This document shows positions 24,306 through 32,895 of a stretch of DNA of 64,000 nt, in pieces. The stretch lies in NCBI RefSeq assembly GCF_037023755.1, contig NZ_CP146100.1, positions 310,001-374,000 on the forward strand, in the 5' to 3' direction. Numbering within the stretch: position 1 is the stretch's first letter; each line of letters opens with the position of its first letter. This DNA is from Saccharopolyspora sp. SCSIO 74807. GTDB taxonomy: Bacteria > Actinomycetota > Actinomycetes > Mycobacteriales > Pseudonocardiaceae. The notes under the pieces were generated by a model. It was not told the DNA's origin. It did not search any database and saw nothing but the letters and a program-made list of their open reading frames with translations. The position numbers were made by a program, and so were the translations under genes.

Positions 24306-26486
24306 GTGTTGAGCAATCCGGAACGGTCTCGCGCAGCCCGGCTCGTGCTGGGCGAGGTCACCGATCCGCCCTGGGCACGGCCCGCGTTGATCGGAGTGCT
24401 CGCGCTGGCCGCGGTGCTCGGCACGTGGGCGCTGTCGATCAACGAGTGGGCGAACACCTACTACTCGGCGACCGTGCTGGGCATGACCCAGAGCTGGAAG
24501 GCGTTCTTCTTCGGCGCGGTGGACGCGGGCTCGTTCATCACGGTGGACAAGCCGCCGCTGGCGCTGTGGGTGCAGGCGCTGTCGGCCCGGATGTTCGGGT
24601 TCAACACGTGGAGCCTGCTGGTGCCGCAGGCCATCGCCTCGGTGCTGACGGTGTGGGTCGTGCACCACGTGGTGCGGCGCGCGTTCGGCCACGTGGCGGG
24701 GCTGCTGGCGGCGCTGGTGCTGGCGGTGACTCCGATCGCGGTGGTCATGGCGCGGCACAACAACCCGGACGCGCTGCTGGTGCTGCTGGGCGCGCTGGCG
24801 CTGTGGGCGGCGTCCAACGCGATCCGCTCCGGAAGGCTGCTGCCGCTGGTGTGGTGCGCCGTCGCGGTCGGGCTCGCGTTCAACGTGAAGATGCTGCAGG
24901 CGTACTTCGTGCTTCCGGTGATCGCGGTGGTGTACCTGGTGGCCGGGAAACCGCGCTGGACGCGGAAGTTGCGGGATCTCGGTGTGGCCACGGCCGTGCT
25001 GGCGGTGGTGAGCGCGTCCTGGATGGTCGCCGTGGACGCGACGCCCGCCGATGCGCGGCCGTACGTCGGCGGCAGCACCGACAACACCGTGCGTGAGCTG
25101 CTGCTCGGCTACAACGGCCTCGGCCGCGTCTTCGGGCAGGAGCACATCGCTTCGCCCGGGATGATGGGCGGTGGGCCGGGTGGTCCCGGCGGACCCGGTG
25201 GGATGCCTGGGCAGATGCCGCCCGGCGGACCGGGCGGGCCCGGTGGCGGTAGTCCCGGTGGTCCCGGTGGCGGGCCTGGTGGCGGCGGTCCCGGCTCGGA
25301 CGAAGGCAGCTTGACCAGGCTCGTCAGCGGCCAGGTCGCCGGGCAGATCGCCTGGCTGTTCCCGCTTGCCGCGTTCGGCACCGTCGCGACGCTGGTCTAC
25401 CTGCGCGGGCGCCCGCGCAAGGACGCGCAGCGCGCGGATTTCCTGCTCTGGGCCGGAACTCTGCTGGTGACGGCCGCGGTGTTCAGCTTCGCCTCCGGCA
25501 TCTGGCACCCGTACTACACCGTGGCGCTGGCGCCTCCGCTGGCAGCCGTAGTCGGCATGGGCGTGGTGAGCATGGCCCGGTTGTACCGCGTCTCGTCCTG
25601 GTGGGGCGCGCTGTTCCCGTTGTCGGTCGGCTGCACCGGGGTGTGGTGCGGGTATTTGCTCTCCGGCTCCGATTTCCTGCCGTGGCTGCCGCCGGTGGTC
25701 GCGGTGCTCACGGCGGTGTCGGTCGGCGTGCTCGGGCTGATGCTGACGTTCACGCGCCAGCGGCGGATGCGCAGGGCGAAACTGCTGGTCGCGGCAGGAA
25801 CGGCGGGTCTGGTGGCGATGCTGTCCGGGCCGATGTCCTACGCGCTGACTCCGCTGAGCGAACCGGTGCAGTCGACCTTCCCCAGCGCGGGACCGTCCGG
25901 CGGCGGTCCGAGTGGTCCGGGCGGTCCGGGACGAGGCCGCGGCCCGATGTCGGACGGTTCGCAGGCCCGGCGGGCGCAGAACCCTCCCGGACAGCACGGC
26001 CCGAGCGCGCCGAACTCCCCCAGCCTGGACGGCGGATCGCCGAATGCCCAATCACCGGGCCAGAAATCCCGCCGTGGCGGCCCGGGCGGCAGCAGCGAAC
26101 TACCCGACTCCGCGGTGCGCTACCTGACCGCCCGGCACCACGGCGAAACCTGGCTCGTGGCCACCGTCGGCGCCATGGTGGCCGCACCGGTCATCCTGCG
26201 AACCGGCGAGCCGGTGATGGCCGTCGGCGGCTACAACGGCAACGACCCGGCGCCCACAGTGGACGAACTCCGGCGATACGTCCGCGACGGCGAACTTCGC
26301 TTCGTGTGGACCGACGGGACATCCGGCGTCCGCAGCATGGGCGGCGAGGTCGACACCCGGGTAGTCGACGAGTCGATGGGCTGGGTCGCCGCGCACTGCA
26401 CCGCCGTGGCTCCCGCCGAATACGGCGGAACGGAGCCGGTTCCGACGGGCGAAACGCGGCTCTACGACTGCGCGAAGCCGCGCTGA
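24306..26486 (+). CDS. GT39-like polytopic glycosyltransferase (paralogue 2)
   Basis: This 726-residue protein has the same plan as the divergent gene at 20536-22743: YYSATVLGMTQSWKAFFFGA, VDKPPLALWVQ, HNNPDALLVLL, VKMLQAYFVLP, RPYVGGSTDN and YNGLGR, then about ten membrane helices and a C-terminal domain ending in YDCAKPR. A Gly/Pro/Met-rich insert (about 280-335) and another (about 525-605) fall in loops. GTG 24306 follows GGAGGAGAA. The stop shares a base with the alpha-galactosidase start (TGATG), so both are made together. It likely glycosylates envelope glycans or proteins. The acceptor is unknown. Confidence 0.85.
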   Translation: MLSNPERSRAARLVLGEVTDPPWARPALIGVLALAAVLGTWALSINEWANTYYSATVLGMTQSWKAFFFGAVDAGSFITVDKPPLALWVQALSARMFGFNTWSLLVPQAIASVLTVWVVHHVVRRAFGHVAGLLAALVLAVTPIAVVMARHNNPDALLVLLGALALWAASNAIRSGRLLPLVWCAVAVGLAFNVKMLQAYFVLPVIAVVYLVAGKPRWTRKLRDLGVATAVLAVVSASWMVAVDATPADARPYVGGSTDNTVRELLLGYNGLGRVFGQEHIASPGMMGGGPGGPGGPGGMPGQMPPGGPGGPGGGSPGGPGGGPGGGGPGSDEGSLTRLVSGQVAGQIAWLFPLAAFGTVATLVYLRGRPRKDAQRADFLLWAGTLLVTAAVFSFASGIWHPYYTVALAPPLAAVVGMGVVSMARLYRVSSWWGALFPLSVGCTGVWCGYLLSGSDFLPWLPPVVAVLTAVSVGVLGLMLTFTRQRRMRRAKLLVAAGTAGLVAMLSGPMSYALTPLSEPVQSTFPSAGPSGGGPSGPGGPGRGRGPMSDGSQARRAQNPPGQHGPSAPNSPSLDGGSPNAQSPGQKSRRGGPGGSSELPDSAVRYLTARHHGETWLVATVGAMVAAPVILRTGEPVMAVGGYNGNDPAPTVDELRRYVRDGELRFVWTDGTSGVRSMGGEVDTRVVDESMGWVAAHCTAVAPAEYGGTEPVPTGETRLYDCAKPR

Positions 26487-27751
26487 TGAACCGCCGGAGC
26501 ATCCTGCGGATCACCGCCGCACTGCTGCTGGTGCTGTCCGCGACCGGATCCGCCGCACCCCGGGAACCCGTTGCGGCGCAACAACTTCCGGTTTTCCCGG
26601 CGGAAACTCCGCCGATGGGCTGGAACAGCTGGAACACCTTCGGCTGCGACATCGACGAGGCCAAGGTCCGGCGCGCCGCCGACGCCCTGGTGCGCTCGGG
26701 GATGCGCGACGCCGGCTACCGGAACGTGGTCGTGGACGACTGCTGGTACGAACCGCAGCGCGACACGGCCGGGAACCTGCGCGCCGACCGCGCACGCTTC
26801 CCGAGCGGAATGGCCGCCCTCGGCGACTACCTGCACTCCCGGGGCCTGCGATTCGGCCTCTACATGTCGCCGAACGTGCGCACCTGCGCGCAATTCACCG
26901 GCGCCTACCCGGGAAGCACCGGCAGCGGCGACCGCGAGCTCGGCGACGCCCGGACCTTCGCCGCCTGGGGCGTGGACTACCTGAAGTACGACTGGTGCCA
27001 CGGCGCAGGTTCCACCCGCACCGCCCGCGCCGCGTTCACCACGATGCGCGACGCGCTGGCCGCCACCGGCAGGCCGATCACCTACAGCATCAACCCGAAC
27101 AGCAATTTTCCCGGCGTACCGGGAGAAACCGAGAGCTGGCGCGGCGTCGCGCACCTGGCGCGCAGCACCGAGGACATCCAGCCGGTCTGGGACACCGGGC
27201 ACACCAACAAACATCCGATGGGCGTGCGCAACATCATCGAAGTCCTCAGTGGACTCTCCGACCGGCCCGCGCCCGGCTACTGGAACGACCCGGACATGCT
27301 CGAAGTCGGCGTGCACGACGTGAACGGCCACCCCGGCCTGAACCACGAAGAAGCGCGCACGCACCTGAGCATGTGGGCGATGTTCGCCGCCCCGCTCATC
27401 GCGGGCAACGACCCGAGCCGGATGAGCCCGGCCGACCACGACCTGCTCACCAACCCGGAAGTCCTGGCCGTCGACCAGGACCCGCTCGGCCACGCCGCAC
27501 ACCGCGTCACCGGCGGCGACCACCAGGTCTGGACGCGCCCACTGCAACAGGGCACCGCCGTCGCCCTCTACAACCGCAGCGACCAACCCGCCCGAATCAG
27601 CACCACGCCGGCCGAACTCCGCCTGCCACCGGGCGATCACGGCATCCGCAACCTGTGGACCGGCCACCACTACCGCACCACCGACCCGATCTCCGCCGAC
27701 GTCCCCGCGCACGGCACGGTCCTGCTGCGGATCGACTCCGCCCGGCGGTAA
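26486..27751 (+). CDS. Secreted GH27 alpha-galactosidase
   Basis: This 421-residue protein has a signal peptide (hydrophobic core ILRITAALLLVLSATGSA, probable cleavage after about residue 24) and a GH27 barrel: PPMGWNSWNTFGCDI, VVVDDCWYEP, and nucleophile Asp169 in YLKYDWC. Asp230 in STEDIQPVW is the probable acid/base, and YWNDPDMLEVG is also present. A C-terminal beta domain ends in HGTVLLRID. It hydrolyses terminal alpha-galactosyl (or related N-acetylgalactosaminyl) residues outside the cell. Its start overlaps the upstream glycosyltransferase stop, so the enzyme may trim the glycan that system builds (inference). Confidence 0.92.
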   Translation: MNRRSILRITAALLLVLSATGSAAPREPVAAQQLPVFPAETPPMGWNSWNTFGCDIDEAKVRRAADALVRSGMRDAGYRNVVVDDCWYEPQRDTAGNLRADRARFPSGMAALGDYLHSRGLRFGLYMSPNVRTCAQFTGAYPGSTGSGDRELGDARTFAAWGVDYLKYDWCHGAGSTRTARAAFTTMRDALAATGRPITYSINPNSNFPGVPGETESWRGVAHLARSTEDIQPVWDTGHTNKHPMGVRNIIEVLSGLSDRPAPGYWNDPDMLEVGVHDVNGHPGLNHEEARTHLSMWAMFAAPLIAGNDPSRMSPADHDLLTNPEVLAVDQDPLGHAAHRVTGGDHQVWTRPLQQGTAVALYNRSDQPARISTTPAELRLPPGDHGIRNLWTGHHYRTTDPISADVPAHGTVLLRIDSARR

Positions 27752-27759
27752 CTACCGGC

Positions 27760-28704
27760 TCAGTAGTGCGCGTTGCGGGGTGTCGGCTGGCAGGACGGGC
27801 AGGTGTAGGAGGAGCGGTTCATGAACGAGTCGCGGCGCACGATCGCGCCGCAGCGCGGGCACGGGTGTCCGGCCTGGCCGTACACCGCCAGCGAACGGTC
27901 GAAGTAGCCGGACTCGCCGTTGACGTTGACGTACAGATCGTCGAACGAGGTGCCGCCCGCCCGCAGCGCATCGGCCATCACCTCGGTCACCGCTTCCAGC
28001 AGCCGCCGCACCGCGGGCCGCGTCAACGTTTCGGTCGGACGCGCCCAGTGCATCTTGGCCCGCCACAACGCCTCATCGGCGTAGATGTTGCCGATGCCGG
28101 AGACCAGCGACTGGTCCAGCAGCGCCCGCTTCACACCGGTGCGCCGCGACCGCATCTTCGCCACGACCGCTTCGGAATCGAAAACCTTCTCCAGCGGATC
28201 CGGCGCGATGTGCGCCACCGGCGTCGGCAGCGCCACGCCGCCCACGTCGACCAGGTCGGCCAAGCTCAACCCGCCGAACGTGCGCTGATCCACGAACCGC
28301 AGCTCCGGGCCGCCGTCGGTGAACCGGAACCGCACCCGCAGATGCTTCTCGTCCGCGGCGCCCTGCGGCTGCACCAGCAGTTGGCCGCTCATGCCCAGAT
28401 GGGTCAACAACGCCTCGCCGGGCACCGCACCGTCTGCGGTGCCGACGAACTCGGTCGACTGGGTGCGCCCGGCCAGATCGTCCTGCGCGGGCAGGTCGTC
28501 GCCGAGCTCCAGCCACAGGTACTTGCCGCGGCGCTGCGCCGACCACACCGTGCGACCGGCCAGCCGCCCCGCAAAATCTTGCGGACCGGGCACGTGCCTG
28601 CGCACCGCACGCTGGTGCAGGACTTCCACAGTGGACAACGTGCGGCCCGCGACGTGTTCGGCCACGCCGCGCCGGACGACCTCGACCTCGGGCAATTCGG
28701 GCAA
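27760..28704 (-). CDS. mutM: Formamidopyrimidine-DNA glycosylase (MutM/Fpg)
   Basis: This 314-residue base-excision repair enzyme removes 8-oxoguanine. The catalytic N-terminus Pro2-Glu3 ([12 protein letters not shown]) requires the TTG at 28704 as start, and GGAGAGG lies 8 nt upstream. Other marks are [32 protein letters not shown] and a C-terminal zinc finger with CPRC and CPSC. A short insertion near TADGAVPG makes it slightly longer than usual. It is convergent with the alpha-galactosidase (8 bp gap) and lies downstream of rnc, as in mycobacteria. Confidence 0.95.
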   Translation of the reverse strand: MPELPEVEVVRRGVAEHVAGRTLSTVEVLHQRAVRRHVPGPQDFAGRLAGRTVWSAQRRGKYLWLELGDDLPAQDDLAGRTQSTEFVGTADGAVPGEALLTHLGMSGQLLVQPQGAADEKHLRVRFRFTDGGPELRFVDQRTFGGLSLADLVDVGGVALPTPVAHIAPDPLEKVFDSEAVVAKMRSRRTGVKRALLDQSLVSGIGNIYADEALWRAKMHWARPTETLTRPAVRRLLEAVTEVMADALRAGGTSFDDLYVNVNGESGYFDRSLAVYGQAGHPCPRCGAIVRRDSFMNRSSYTCPSCQPTPRNAHY

Positions 28705-28768
28705 CGCGCGCACCTCTCCACCGCAATCGGCCCCGCGGGGCCGCGAGCCGGGCGAGCGCCCGGCCGGA

Positions 28769-29611
28769 TCACCGCGACGAGTCCCCGCTGGCGGCCTGGT
28801 CCTGCTCAGCGCCCGCGTCGTGGTCCTGCCCGGCGGGCGCATCGGACTCGGCAGGCGCATCCTGCCCGGCGGGCGCGGTCTGCTCGTCGGACCGCTCGGA
28901 GAGCCAGCGCCAAGCCGCCTGGGCGGCCTTCTGCTCGGCTTCCTTCTTCGTGCGCCCGTCACCCTCACCGAGGGTGTCGCCCGCGACGGAGACGAAGGCG
29001 TTGAACTCCTTGCGGTGGTCCGGCCCGTGCTCCTCGACCCGGTACTCCGGCACGCCGCGCCCGGTGGCGGCGGTGAGCTCCTGCAGGCTGGTCTTCCAAT
29101 CCAGCCCGGCACCGCGCTGCGGCGCCTCGTTCAGCAGCGGCTCGAACAGCTTGTAGATCATCCCGCGCGCCACGTCGATGCCGTGCTGCAGGTACACCGC
29201 GCCGAGCACGGCCTCCAAGCCGTCGGCGAGGATGCTCGCCTTGTCCCGGCCGCCGGTGAGCTCCTCACCGCGGCCCAGCAGCAAGTACTCGCCCAGACCG
29301 CCATCACCGAGCCCGCGGGCCACGCCTGCCAGCGCGTTCATGTTCACCAGGCTCGCGCGCAGCTTCGCCAGCTGGCCCTCCGGCAGGTCCGGATGCTCCC
29401 GGTACAGCCGGTCGGTGATGACCAGCCCGAGCACCGCGTCGCCGAGGAACTCCAGCCGCTCGTTCGGCGGCAGCCCACCGTTCTCGTAGGCGTAGGAGCG
29501 GTGCGTCAGGGCAAGCGTGAGCAGCTCGGCGTCGAGCTCGACGCCGAGCGCTGCCAACAACGGGGTCCGGTCCGCGTCCGCGACGCGGTTCCGGGATTGC
29601 TTTCCCCCCAC
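28769..29611 (-). CDS. rnc: Ribonuclease III
   Basis: This 280-residue endoribonuclease cleaves double-stranded RNA in rRNA processing and decay. The catalytic domain has the RNase III signature [13 protein letters not shown] and the second acidic site [12 protein letters not shown] double-stranded-RNA-binding domain follows (about 160-230: [30 protein letters not shown]). The last 45 residues are an unusual Ala/Gln/Asp-rich tail. Start is GTG 29611, 16 bp after rpmF. It is part of the DUF177-rpmF-rnc-mutM unit. Confidence 0.95.
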   Translation of the reverse strand: MGGKQSRNRVADADRTPLLAALGVELDAELLTLALTHRSYAYENGGLPPNERLEFLGDAVLGLVITDRLYREHPDLPEGQLAKLRASLVNMNALAGVARGLGDGGLGEYLLLGRGEELTGGRDKASILADGLEAVLGAVYLQHGIDVARGMIYKLFEPLLNEAPQRGAGLDWKTSLQELTAATGRGVPEYRVEEHGPDHRKEFNAFVSVAGDTLGEGDGRTKKEAEQKAAQAAWRWLSERSDEQTAPAGQDAPAESDAPAGQDHDAGAEQDQAASGDSSR

Positions 29612-29627
29612 TCCGCGACCCGCGGCG

Positions 29628-29810
29628 TCAGGCGGGCGCGACGACCTGGCGGCCGCCGTACTGTCCGCAGGACGGGCAGACCACGTGCGGCAGCTTCTGC
29701 TCCCGGCAGGACCGGTTGGAGCACTGCACCAGGTTCGGAGCGGAAGCCTTCCACTGCGACCGGCGGTGCCGGGTGTTGGAGCGGGACATCTTGCGCTTGG
29801 GGACGGCCAC
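29628..29810 (-). CDS. rpmF: 50S ribosomal protein L32
   Basis: This 60-residue protein has the L32 pattern [20 protein letters not shown] at the N-terminus and a zinc-binding arrangement C..(CSNRSC, VVCPSCG). It starts 2 bp after the DUF177 stop, the classic yceD-rpmF arrangement. Confidence 0.97.
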   Translation of the reverse strand: MAVPKRKMSRSNTRHRRSQWKASAPNLVQCSNRSCREQKLPHVVCPSCGQYGGRQVVAPA

Positions 29811-29812
29811 GA

Positions 29813-30388
29813 CTAGTTCTCCTCTTCGATTCCGCCGAACCGCTCACGCAGCGCGGCCCAGCGAGGGTCAATCGTCTCATGGGTGTGATCGGAGTCGAGC
29901 TCGGCCCACTTGGCCCCGCACCCGGCGCACAACCCCTGGCAGTCTTCCGCGCAGACCGGGGAGCTGGGCATCGCCAGCAGCATCGCGTCGCGCACCGCGG
30001 GCTGCAGGTCGATGAGCTCGTCCTGCACCCGGCTGACCTCGTCCTCGTCGGTCGTGCTGTCGGTGGTGCTGTCCGGGTAGGCGTACAGCTCGCGCAGCTC
30101 GATCTCGATCTCGTCGGCGACCGGGTCCAGGCAGCGCGCGCACTCACCGGCCAGCTCGGCGGACGCGGTGCCGGAGACCAGCACGCCCTCCACCACCGAC
30201 TCGGCCAGCAGGTCCAGCCGGACCGGCTCCCCCTCGGCCACCCCGATCAGATCCAGGCCGAACCCGGCAGGTACCGGTGCACTGCGGGTGTACTGGCGGC
30301 TGCTGCCCGCGCGGTGCCCGATCTCGCGGGTGTCGAGCACCCACGGACCGACCTGGGCGGTGCGTGCGGCATCACGGTTCTCGGACAT
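29813..30388 (-). CDS. DUF177 (YceD-type) protein
   Basis: This 191-residue protein belongs to the DUF177/YceD family, which accompanies rpmF in most bacteria and is implicated in 23S rRNA accumulation in some (family knowledge). Signs are [36 protein letters not shown] and the C-terminal cysteine cluster [16 protein letters not shown]. The ATG at 30388 is chosen by homology length; the ribosome site is weak. Confidence 0.9.
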   Translation of the reverse strand: MSENRDAARTAQVGPWVLDTREIGHRAGSSRQYTRSAPVPAGFGLDLIGVAEGEPVRLDLLAESVVEGVLVSGTASAELAGECARCLDPVADEIEIELRELYAYPDSTTDSTTDEDEVSRVQDELIDLQPAVRDAMLLAMPSSPVCAEDCQGLCAGCGAKWAELDSDHTHETIDPRWAALRERFGGIEEEN

Positions 30389-30750
30389 CACTGAATCTCG
30401 TTGCGGCGAAGGGTCCCAGCTGGTGCTGGGTTCCGGCGGTGTGCTGGCCTGGTGCGGACGTCCCGGGCACCGGCGAGCGCCGGTGGTGCGGGAATCCCGA
30501 TCGGAACCGGACTCCGCGACTCCCGGAGCTCGGACGCGGATATCTGGAACGCGGACGCCTGCGACCCGGGCGGTCCGTGCCTCGGATCTCCGGAAGCAGG
30601 GCATCCGGAAACCGAGATATCCAGAAACCGGGACATCCGGAAACCGGAGCATCCGGAACCCGGACCCCGGACAACGGGCGAATCCCGCACGGCCAGTAGA
30701 TCCAGCCTACGCCACCGCCGCGACCACCTGGAATCGCCCCACCCGCGCGG
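30389..30750. other. Intergenic region with degenerate repeats
   Basis: About 360 bp lie between the sepIVA-like 3' end and the DUF177 start. It carries four 16-bp tandem repeats and looser GGA(A/T)(A/C)-type repetition. Frames crossing it have no ribosome site and encode only the repeat. It should contain the promoter for the DUF177-rpmF-rnc-mutM unit. Confidence 0.55.
30600..30663. repeat. Four 16-bp tandem repeats
   Basis: Units at 30600, 30616, 30632 and 30648 follow the pattern (G/A)(G/A)(C/T)ATCCGGAAACCGG. Each differs from the pattern at only a few bases. Sequence before 30600 (GGATCTCCGGAAGCA) looks like a decayed fifth unit. Confidence 0.8.
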
Positions 30751-31497
30751 TCAGCTCTCGGGGTCCTGCCCGTTGGTCGCGACGGCCGAGCGGGCGTCCT
30801 CGTAGTCGAACGGCACGCCAACCGGGCTGCGCAGCTGCTGGCGTCCGCGCCCGACCGTGCGCAGCGTGCGGCTGAGCAGGTCCTCGAAGTCGGCCAGCCG
30901 GGAGTCCACGTAGGCATCGCAGTCGCTGCGCAGCCGCTCGGCGTCCTCGTTGGCGCTTTCCACGATGCGGTGCGCCTCGCTGTGCGCGGCCTGGGCGACC
31001 TCGGTGTCGGCGACCAGCCGGGACTGCTCGGTGCGGCCCTCGTGCACGGACTGCTCGTAGGCGGCCCGCCCGGCCTGCACCATCCGGTCGGCCTCGGACT
31101 GGGCGCGGCTGACGTGGTCCTCGTACTCGCGGCGGCCGGCGGTCACCGACTCCTCGGCCTCCGCGCGCGCGTCGGCGATCATCTGGTCGGCCCGGTCGCG
31201 GGCGTCGGAGAGGATCTGCTCCGCCTCGGAGCGCGCCGAGGACAGCGTGCGGTCGGCCTCCGTGCGGGCGTCGCCGATCGCCTTGCCGGACTGCGCCTCG
31301 GCCTTGGACACCACGTCGTCGCGGTGGTCCAGCACGTCCTGCGCGTCGTCGAACTCCTGCGGCAGCGCGTCGCGCACGTCGTCGAGCAGTTCCAGCACGT
31401 CGCCGCGGGGCACCACGCAGCCCGACGTCATCGGAACGCCGCGCGCCTCCTCGACGATCGTCACGAGCTCGTCGAGCGCCTCGAAAACCCGGTACAC
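30751..31497 (-). CDS. sepIVA: DivIVA-like septation protein (SepIVA-like)
   Basis: This 248-residue protein matches the mycobacterial SepIVA/Rv2927c type in length, N-terminus (VYRVFEALDELVTIVEEARG), VVPRGDVLELLDDVRDALP and position next to the DUF177-rpmF-rnc genes. Residues about 65-210 form one long charged coiled coil rich in Ala/Glu/Arg (ARTEADRTLSSARSEAEQIL). In mycobacteria SepIVA is a divisome and envelope-growth factor. GTG 31497 follows AGGGAGATCGAG; the ATG further upstream lacks such a site. The symbol is by homology. Confidence 0.85.
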   Translation of the reverse strand: MYRVFEALDELVTIVEEARGVPMTSGCVVPRGDVLELLDDVRDALPQEFDDAQDVLDHRDDVVSKAEAQSGKAIGDARTEADRTLSSARSEAEQILSDARDRADQMIADARAEAEESVTAGRREYEDHVSRAQSEADRMVQAGRAAYEQSVHEGRTEQSRLVADTEVAQAAHSEAHRIVESANEDAERLRSDCDAYVDSRLADFEDLLSRTLRTVGRGRQQLRSPVGVPFDYEDARSAVATNGQDPES

Positions 31498-31698
31498 CTC
31501 GATCTCCCTGCCGTCGTAGCCGTCCGGAGCGCAAAGCATGACACCAGACCCCGGCCCCGGCGATCACGGGTCGGCCGATCTCCAGTGTGCCGTGACCGGC
31601 GGCGGGCGGGGCGCAACTACGCCGCGCGTGTCCCGTTTCACCTGACCGCGGAAGCGGCTGCCGCCGATCGGGTGATCGACTTCTCGCGGTGCGAACAG

Positions 31699-31733
31699 AC
31701 CGGCACCCGCCGCGCAGCGCGACGGGTGCCGGT
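31699..31733 (-). terminator. Hairpin after the ribonuclease gene
   Basis: Arms ACCGGCACCCG (31699-31709) and CGGGTGCCGGT (31723-31733) pair perfectly around 13 nt. It begins 11 nt beyond the stop of the minus-strand ribonuclease gene. No T-run. Confidence 0.7.
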
Positions 31734-31744
31734 GAACGAGCGGA

Positions 31745-32179
31745 TCAGGCGTTGATGTCGGTGATGGAGAACGTCTCGTAGTGGTCCTCGGTGTAGAAGT
31801 ACTCGCCGCCGTCGCCGACCACGAAGCGCCGCGCCCCGCGGTCGTCGCTGCCCGGCGTTTCCACCGTGTACTCCTTGTAGTAGCCGTCGGCGCAGTCCGG
31901 CAGGATCCCTTCGCGGTTGCTGAAGGTCTGGCCGTCCTGCGGGTACGGGAACGGGCCGCCCTGCTTGATCAGGTTGACCGTGTCGGTGGCTTCCGGCGGC
32001 AGTTCGGAGAGCTTGACCGGGGCGAACTCGCCGGTTTCGCCGCACGGCGCCTGCTGCACCTGGACTGGGGCCGCGGGCGCGGGGGCGGTGGCGACCGCGG
32101 CGCTGGAGAAGCCGAACAGGCCCGCCATCGCGAGCAGTCCGGCAAGAACGACCTTGATGGCTCTGGACGAGATGCTCAT
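31745..32179 (-). CDS. Secreted guanyl-specific ribonuclease (RNase Sa / N1-T1 type)
   Basis: This 144-residue protein has a signal peptide (cleavage probably near ATA, about residue 31) and the RNase Sa core: SELPPEATDTVNLI, GPFPYPQDGQTFSNREGILP, YYKEYTVETPG, RGARRFV and EDHYETFSITD. Catalytic Glu103, an Arg of RGARR and His133 correspond to the Glu/Arg/His triad of RNase Sa. It should cleave RNA after G outside the cell. The two cysteines, 46 and 96, are placed differently from the N-to-C-terminal pair of RNase Sa, whose last Cys is absent here. No barstar-like inhibitor gene is adjacent. Confidence 0.9.
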   Translation of the reverse strand: MSISSRAIKVVLAGLLAMAGLFGFSSAAVATAPAPAAPVQVQQAPCGETGEFAPVKLSELPPEATDTVNLIKQGGPFPYPQDGQTFSNREGILPDCADGYYKEYTVETPGSDDRGARRFVVGDGGEYFYTEDHYETFSITDINA

Positions 32180-32339
32180 GCGCCGGACGCTAGCCCCGCC
32201 GCCCGGCCGCGCCGGGCGGTTTGGCGGGAACCCGAAGCCTGCTGCACCCGGAGTTCACCCGGCAGTGGCTCCAGGTCGTTCCCGGTACATCTCCCGTTCC
32301 CGATGCGGGAAGCCGCGGGACCGATCGCCCGAGCGGACC

Positions 32340-32834
32340 TCAGCCGTCCTCGGCCGCGCGTTCGGCGACGCGCTTCACCAGGCGCTGCTCGATCTTCGGC
32401 GGGACCAGGCTGGAAACGTCCCCGCCGTAGGTCGCGACCTCCTTGACCAGCGAGCTGGCCAGGAAGCTGTAGAGCGGATTGGTGGACATGAACAGCGTCT
32501 CCACCCCGGAGAGCCGCTGGTTCATCTGCGCCATCTGCAGCTCGTAGTCGAAGTCGCTGACCGCGCGCAGGCCCTTCACGATCGCGCCGATGCCGTTGTT
32601 GCGGCAGTAGTCCACCAGCAGGCCGTGCCAGGAGTCGATGCGCACGTTCGGCCACGGCTCGGTGACCTCGCGCAGCATCTCGATGCGTTCGTCGACGCCG
32701 AACAGGCTGCGCTTGCTCTTGTTCACCAGCACCGCGATGACGACCTCGTCGAACAGCCCGGAAGACCGCTCGATGATGTCGAGATGGCCGTTGGTAACAG
32801 GGTCGTAGGAGCCCGGACACACGGCACGCCTCAT
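32340..32834 (-). CDS. coaD: Phosphopantetheine adenylyltransferase
   Basis: This 164-residue enzyme of coenzyme A synthesis converts 4'-phosphopantetheine and ATP to dephospho-CoA. The N-terminus RRAVCPGSYDPVTNGHLDII carries the T-x-G-H nucleotidyltransferase motif. KGLRAVSDFDYELQMAQMN and the late YSFLASSLVKE segment are typical. ATG 32834 gives the family length; there is no clear ribosome site. It is downstream of rsmD as in other actinobacteria. Confidence 0.96.
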   Translation of the reverse strand: MRRAVCPGSYDPVTNGHLDIIERSSGLFDEVVIAVLVNKSKRSLFGVDERIEMLREVTEPWPNVRIDSWHGLLVDYCRNNGIGAIVKGLRAVSDFDYELQMAQMNQRLSGVETLFMSTNPLYSFLASSLVKEVATYGGDVSSLVPPKIEQRLVKRVAERAAEDG

Positions 32835-32895
32835 GAGCGCCGACGTTAGCACCGGCCCAGGTGCCCATCAGGCGTCGCGTGGCGTGCGTCACCGA

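Noticed and set aside
22744-26051. Minus-strand frame running upstream through the second GT39-like gene as a giant fusion with GT2-GtrA
   Set aside because: The upstream part is antisense to a clear plus-strand membrane protein. The GT2 protein begins at 24050 with its own ribosome site.
30401-30805. Plus-strand frame of about 130 codons with internal repeats
   Set aside because: It only translates the 16-bp tandem DNA repeats and has no ribosome site.
31500-32339. Barstar-like immunity gene beside the ribonuclease
   Set aside because: Both flanks were read on both strands. Only sepIVA-like and coaD genes border it and no small acidic frame fits.
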